Source: Streptomyces macrolidinus
GTDB taxonomy: Bacteria > Actinomycetota > Actinomycetes > Streptomycetales > Streptomycetaceae
Assembly: GCF_023887685.1 (NCBI RefSeq)
Contig: NZ_JAMWMR010000010.1
Coordinates: 107,755-171,754, forward strand
Direction of reading: 5' to 3'
Length of the DNA stretch: 64,000 bases
Each line of letters begins with the position of its first letter. Within the stretch, counting starts at the first letter, position 1. Below are positions 61,173 through 64,000 of this stretch, in pieces. Made by a program: the position numbers and the translations under genes. The notes beneath the pieces are model-generated. The model saw only the letters and a program-made list of their open reading frames with translations, did not search any database and was not told the DNA's origin.

Positions 61173-61676
61173 ATGGAGAGGGCATCCGCCGCGGGCACCC
61201 GCTGGCTCACCGACGAGGAGCAGCGCACCTGGCGTGCCTACATGCACGCCGTGACCCTTCTCGAGGACCATCTCGACCGGCAGTTGCAGCGGGACGCGGG
61301 GATGCCGCACGTGTACTACGGGCTGCTCGTCCAGCTTGCCGAGGCCCCGGACCGTCGGCTGCGGATGACCGAGTTGGCCAGGCGCGCGAAGATCACGCGC
61401 TCGCGGCTCTCCCACGCCGTCGCCAGCCTGGCGAAGAACGGCTGGGTACGACGCGAGAGCTGCCCCTCCGACAAGCGCGGGCAACTCGCGATCCTCACGG
61501 ACGAGGGGTACGAGGCGCTGACGCGCACCGCGCCCGGCCATGTGGCGGCGGTGCGCCAGGCGCTGTTCGACCGGCTCACCCCCGAGCAGCGGACGGCCCT
61601 CGGCGAGATCATGACGATCGTCGCGGAGGGGCTGCAGCCGAAGGAGTCGGGGGCGGACCTGCCCTGGCTGCGCTGA
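61173..61676 (+). CDS. MarR-family transcriptional regulator
   Basis: This 167-aa winged-helix protein has RMTELARRAKITRSRLSHAVASL as the HTH core (split around ITRSRLS), followed by the wing RESCPSDKRGQLAILTDEG with the conserved DxR. ATG 61173 is 5 nt beyond a GGGG run. It probably represses the divergent dioxygenase gene and itself. The 258-bp stretch after it (61677-61934) holds no gene. Confidence 0.9.
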   Translation: MERASAAGTRWLTDEEQRTWRAYMHAVTLLEDHLDRQLQRDAGMPHVYYGLLVQLAEAPDRRLRMTELARRAKITRSRLSHAVASLAKNGWVRRESCPSDKRGQLAILTDEGYEALTRTAPGHVAAVRQALFDRLTPEQRTALGEIMTIVAEGLQPKESGADLPWLR

Positions 61677-61934
61677 GCCGGACCGGATGGACCCGCCCTG
61701 GCTGCACTGAGCCCGACCGGATCGACCGAGGCGGAGCCGTGCCGCCTGCCCTGCCCTGCCCCGCCCCGCCCCGCCCCCGGCCGGAACGCCCCGGCTCCCC
61801 CGCTCTTCACCCCTTCCGCACCCGACAACCCCTCGTTCGGGCCGCTCCAACGAGCGCCCCCGCGCGCCCCGCCAGAGGGTGATCGCAAGGGTGCAGCCGG
61901 AGGCCGGTGGCTGCCGTGGAGCGAAGGGCACTGC

Positions 61935-63230
61935 ATGCAGCCGTCCAGCCGCCGGATACGCCCGCGCCGCGCCGCCGCACTCGCCTCGGTCACCCTGCTG
62001 ACGCTGGCGGTCAGCACCTCCGCCACCAACGGGCCCCTGCGCGCGGACGATCCGGCGACGGCGGGCGCGATAGCCCCGGGCCGCTCCTCGGCCCTTCGCC
62101 CCTGCATGATCCACGGCCGCATAGGCGTCCAGATGTCGGAGGGCATCCCGACCGCCCCCGGCTACGCCCGCTCCACCGGCACCGTCCGGGCCCTGATCCT
62201 CATGATCGACTTCTCCGACGCGCCCGGCCAGGGCAGCGCACTCGACCGGTACGCCGAGTTCTTCCCGCAGACCCGCAAGTGGTTCAGCACCAGTTCGTAC
62301 GGCCGCCTCGACTACCGCCCCCAGGCCCCGATAGGCCACTGGCTGCGGATGCCCAAGCCGTTCAAGGCCTACGGGATCGAACGCGGCGCCCCCTTCGACC
62401 CCGGCTACCGCGCGCTGCTCCGGGACATCGTGACCGCCGCCGGCCCCCAGGTGGACTTCCGCCGCTACGACCTGCTGAACGTCCTGGCCACCCCGAATGC
62501 GGGCCCCTCCGCCCTGGACACGGTCCTGTCGGTGACCTTCGCGGCCAACGCCGAGGCCCCGGACGCCGACGGCGTGCCGATCGCGAACGCGTCCTTCATC
62601 TACGGCCGCCAGGACGACGGTTCCGGCTCCTACGCGCTGACCGGCTACCGGGTCCTGCCGCACGAGAACAGCCATGTCTTCGGCCTGCCGGACCTCTACA
62701 CCCAGGAGGGCGGGGCCGCGGCCGGGCACTGGGACATCATGAGCGAGGACTGGGGCGCCGACAACGACCTGCTCGCCTGGCACAAGTGGAAGCTCGGCTG
62801 GCTCGACGACTCCCAGGTGAGCTGTGCGAGCAGGCGCGGCAGCACCGAGTACACGCTCGCGCCGCTGGGCCGCGCCGGGGGCCGCAAGCTGGTCTTCGTA
62901 CCGATCAACTCCCAGGCCGGGTACGCGCTTGAGCTGCGCACCCCCGAGGGCAACGACACGGTGGTGTGCCGACCCGGGGTCCTCGTCTACCGGGTGGACG
63001 CGGACGTCGACACCGGCAACGGGCCCATCACGGTGCAGGACTCCCGCCCCGACAGCGGCGGTTGCACCCGCAGCCCCAACGTCCAGGCCGAACTCTCCGA
63101 CGCGCCGTACACCCCCGGGCAGACCTTCAGGGACCCGAAGGCGGGCATCGCCGTCACCGTCGAGGGAACGAACGCCTCCGGTGGCTACCGGGTGCGTGTG
63201 ACACGCGAGTTGGATCATCCGTCGGCATGA
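61935..63230 (+). CDS. Secreted M6-family metalloprotease
   Basis: This 431-aa protein has a signal peptide with an Arg-rich n-region (SSRRIRPRRAAALASVTLL). The M6 (immune inhibitor A-like) catalytic domain contains VLPHENSHVFGLPDLY, with the zinc HExxH at H243-H247 and Asp in GLPD. GHWDIMSEDWG provides the Met-turn. Cysteines in the C-terminal part may form disulfides. Family members degrade extracellular proteins. The last codons are included in a DNA repeat duplicated 339 bp downstream. Confidence 0.9.
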   Translation: MQPSSRRIRPRRAAALASVTLLTLAVSTSATNGPLRADDPATAGAIAPGRSSALRPCMIHGRIGVQMSEGIPTAPGYARSTGTVRALILMIDFSDAPGQGSALDRYAEFFPQTRKWFSTSSYGRLDYRPQAPIGHWLRMPKPFKAYGIERGAPFDPGYRALLRDIVTAAGPQVDFRRYDLLNVLATPNAGPSALDTVLSVTFAANAEAPDADGVPIANASFIYGRQDDGSGSYALTGYRVLPHENSHVFGLPDLYTQEGGAAAGHWDIMSEDWGADNDLLAWHKWKLGWLDDSQVSCASRRGSTEYTLAPLGRAGGRKLVFVPINSQAGYALELRTPEGNDTVVCRPGVLVYRVDADVDTGNGPITVQDSRPDSGGCTRSPNVQAELSDAPYTPGQTFRDPKAGIAVTVEGTNASGGYRVRVTRELDHPSA

Positions 63231-63238
63231 CGTAGACT
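63210..63238 (+). promoter_or_regulatory. Housekeeping-type promoter, repeat copy 1
   Basis: TTGGAT (63210-63215), a 17-nt spacer and TAGACT (63233-63238) match the Streptomyces HrdB consensus. The spacer length is identical in copy 2 although spacer bases differ. Confidence 0.6.
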
Positions 63239-63244
63239 CATGAT

Positions 63245-63391
63245 CACGAGGTCGCCGGAACGAACTCCCGGAACCTGGTAATGCGTTGGTGGTCCAAGGA
63301 AAGACGCCCCGCTTCCTGCGGGGAGATGCAGGTGCAAGGCCTGCCCGGCGCTCCAATAGAACCCCATTCCGTGCACTGCGGGATGGGGTTC
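63245..63391 (+). ncRNA. Candidate structured small RNA, copy 1
   Basis: Downstream of the promoter, about 147 nt can form three stems: CCCCGC/GCGGGG (near 63312-63328), GCAGG/CCTGC (near 63329-63346) and a 13-bp terminator-like stem GAACCCCATTCCG/CGGGATGGGGTTC ending at 63391. No open frame is conserved between copies on the plus strand. No known RNA family is recognised. Confidence 0.5.
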
Positions 63392-63548
63392 TCGCGTTGT
63401 TCAAGGTGTGTTCGACGCCCCATTGACACTGCACCACCCACGCCGCCGACCGCCACAAGGCGGCCGCACGAACACCCTGCCGTTCATGCCCTGCACGGAG
63501 AGGACGGCAGCGCTGGAGATCGCCGATATCGGGTGGGTGGCACGCGAG

Positions 63549-63577
63549 TTGGATCATCCGCCGGTATGACATAGACT
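63549..63577 (+). promoter_or_regulatory. Housekeeping-type promoter, repeat copy 2
   Basis: TTGGAT (63549-63554), a 17-nt spacer and TAGACT (63572-63577); both hexamers are kept exactly while three spacer bases changed. Confidence 0.6.
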
Positions 63578-63583
63578 CATGAT

Positions 63584-63725
63584 CACGAGGTCACGGGAAC
63601 TCCCGGAACCTGGTGATGCGTCGGTGGTCCAAGGAAAGACGCCCCGCTTCCTGCGGGGAGGTGCAGGTGCAAGGCCTGCCCGGCGCTCCACTGAACCCCA
63701 TTCCGCGAACTGCGGGATGGGGTTC
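63584..63725 (+). ncRNA. Candidate structured small RNA, copy 2
   Basis: This copy has the same three stems as copy 1. Changes fall in loops and linkers: a 4-nt deletion near the start, AGATGC to AGGTGC, and the terminator loop TGCACTG to CGAACTG. The stems themselves are unchanged, which is consistent with selection on RNA structure or with recent duplication. Confidence 0.5.
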
Positions 63726-63738
63726 GTACGTTGCATGG

Positions 63739-64000
63739 TCAGTGGACTGAAGCATCGATCGACACGTCCGCCCAGACCGTCTTGCCCAACGGATGACGAG
63801 GCGCCGAGCCCCAGCGAACCGCCAGAACGTCCACCAGAAGAAGCCCACGGCCCGACTCGCCCTCGGGGTACGACGAGGGCGGGCTCTCAGGGGGCCGTTT
63901 CGCACCCGAGGCGTCATCGACCTCGATCCGCACCACGCCCAACTCCCCATCAAGGACCAGCCGGAGACAGAAGTCGCCCCCCGGCACCCGCCCGTGCTGG
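63739..64000 (-). CDS. RsbW-like ATP-binding protein (C-terminal part, cut by window end)
   Basis: The visible 87 or so residues form the end of a GHKL ATPase of the anti-sigma-factor/SpoIIAB type: RIEVDDASGAKRPPESP, then the ATP-lid ESGRGLLLVDVLAVRWG (GRGLxxV) and GKTVWADVSI. Many Streptomyces genomes carry such small ATPases beside XRE-DUF397 regulator pairs. The N-terminal N-box region lies beyond the window. Confidence 0.85.
   Translation of the reverse strand, partial: QHGRVPGGDFCLRLVLDGELGVVRIEVDDASGAKRPPESPPSSYPEGESGRGLLLVDVLAVRWGSAPRHPLGKTVWADVSIDASVH

Larger units (their letters stand above)
63203..63725 (+). repeat. Direct duplication: two copies of about 185 bp
   Basis: Copy 1 (63203-63391) and copy 2 (63542-63725) share nearly the whole sequence, including GTTGGATCATCCG, CATGATCACGAGGTC, GGTGGTCCAAGGAAAGACG and the terminal stem. 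They are separated by 150 bp of unrelated sequence. Copy 1 begins inside the last codons of the protease gene. Confidence 0.88.

Noticed and set aside
63300..63365. Repeat segment as a tRNA gene
   Set aside because: It has several stems but no 7-bp acceptor pairing and no T-arm consensus.
177..63987. Hundreds of long open frames antisense or frame-shifted to the listed genes
   Set aside because: At about 72% GC, stop codons are rare in shadow frames. These products are Arg/Pro/Ala-rich, lack motifs and overlap genes with clear family signatures.

Overview
The window is a high-GC actinomycete chromosome segment, almost certainly from Streptomyces. The coding sequence has very strong third-position G/C bias, many GTG starts and many 4-bp ATGA/GTGA stop-start overlaps. 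It carries Streptomyces marker genes: an SsgA-like sporulation protein, the HrdD sigma factor, and the SepX/GlpR-Glp division genes. Gene order (paired PBPs, Co/Ni ECF transporter, ssg gene, moa/moe/galU, penicillin acylase, L,D-transpeptidase, hrdD) resembles, from memory only, the SCO3156-SCO3202 interval of S. coelicolor. It therefore looks like core chromosome with accessory insertions. No rRNA, CRISPR array or intact insertion sequence was seen.

Layout. 0-1.7 kb: 3' end of a radical SAM/SPASM enzyme, a 54-aa peptide gene with a CxC tail and a GNAT enzyme, a probable RiPP locus cut by the window edge. 1.7-9.5 kb: two tandem penicillin-binding proteins, a 200-bp inverted-repeat element, a YbaK deacylase, an EamA transporter, a beta-hydroxyacid dehydrogenase-like protein, a DUF1876 protein and a serine hydrolase. 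9.5-13.3 kb: ECF Ni/Co transporter with a Nur-box-like operator, an SsgA-like gene and a decayed gene. 13.3-20.2 kb: TetR-MMPL operon with operator, a Tricorn protease homologue and a Gln-rich small protein. 20.3-24.5 kb: a translationally coupled SDR / alpha-beta hydrolase / Baeyer-Villiger-type monooxygenase operon divergent from a MerR regulator.

24.6-34.7 kb is the most unusual part. A PycTM-like membrane protein and a Crp-type regulator face a tightly packed six-gene operon on the other strand. In transcription order it encodes a class III nucleotidyl-cyclase-like protein, a P-loop NTPase, an SPFH-like/vWA protein, a TerY-like vWA protein, a PP2C phosphatase and a membrane Ser/Thr kinase-like protein. 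The kinase-PP2C-vWA triad matches the known TerY-P signalling theme. Its combination with a cyclase and a GDxxxGDK-bearing NTPase suggests a regulated conflict or stress system, possibly using cyclic nucleotides. That function is inference.

34.8-64 kb: exonuclease III, a GNAT, a degenerate patch beside a tRNA-Ala gene, sepX/glpR, rimJ-like, moaB, moaC, moeA/glp, galU, 5-FTHF cyclo-ligase, penicillin acylase, a K+/H+ antiporter that probably starts at CTG, and an MFS protein. Then come an FmdB zinc-ribbon gene behind a CIRCE-like operator, MTA phosphorylase, an SAF protein, a P1 peptidase, a lipoprotein L,D-transpeptidase, an EmrB-type MFS with a WYL regulator, hrdD behind a SigR-type promoter, a LigB-type dioxygenase divergent from MarR, and a secreted M6 protease. 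At the right end is a duplicated element of about 185 bp in which both copies keep a promoter and a terminator-like stem (candidate small RNAs), followed by a truncated RsbW-like ATPase gene.
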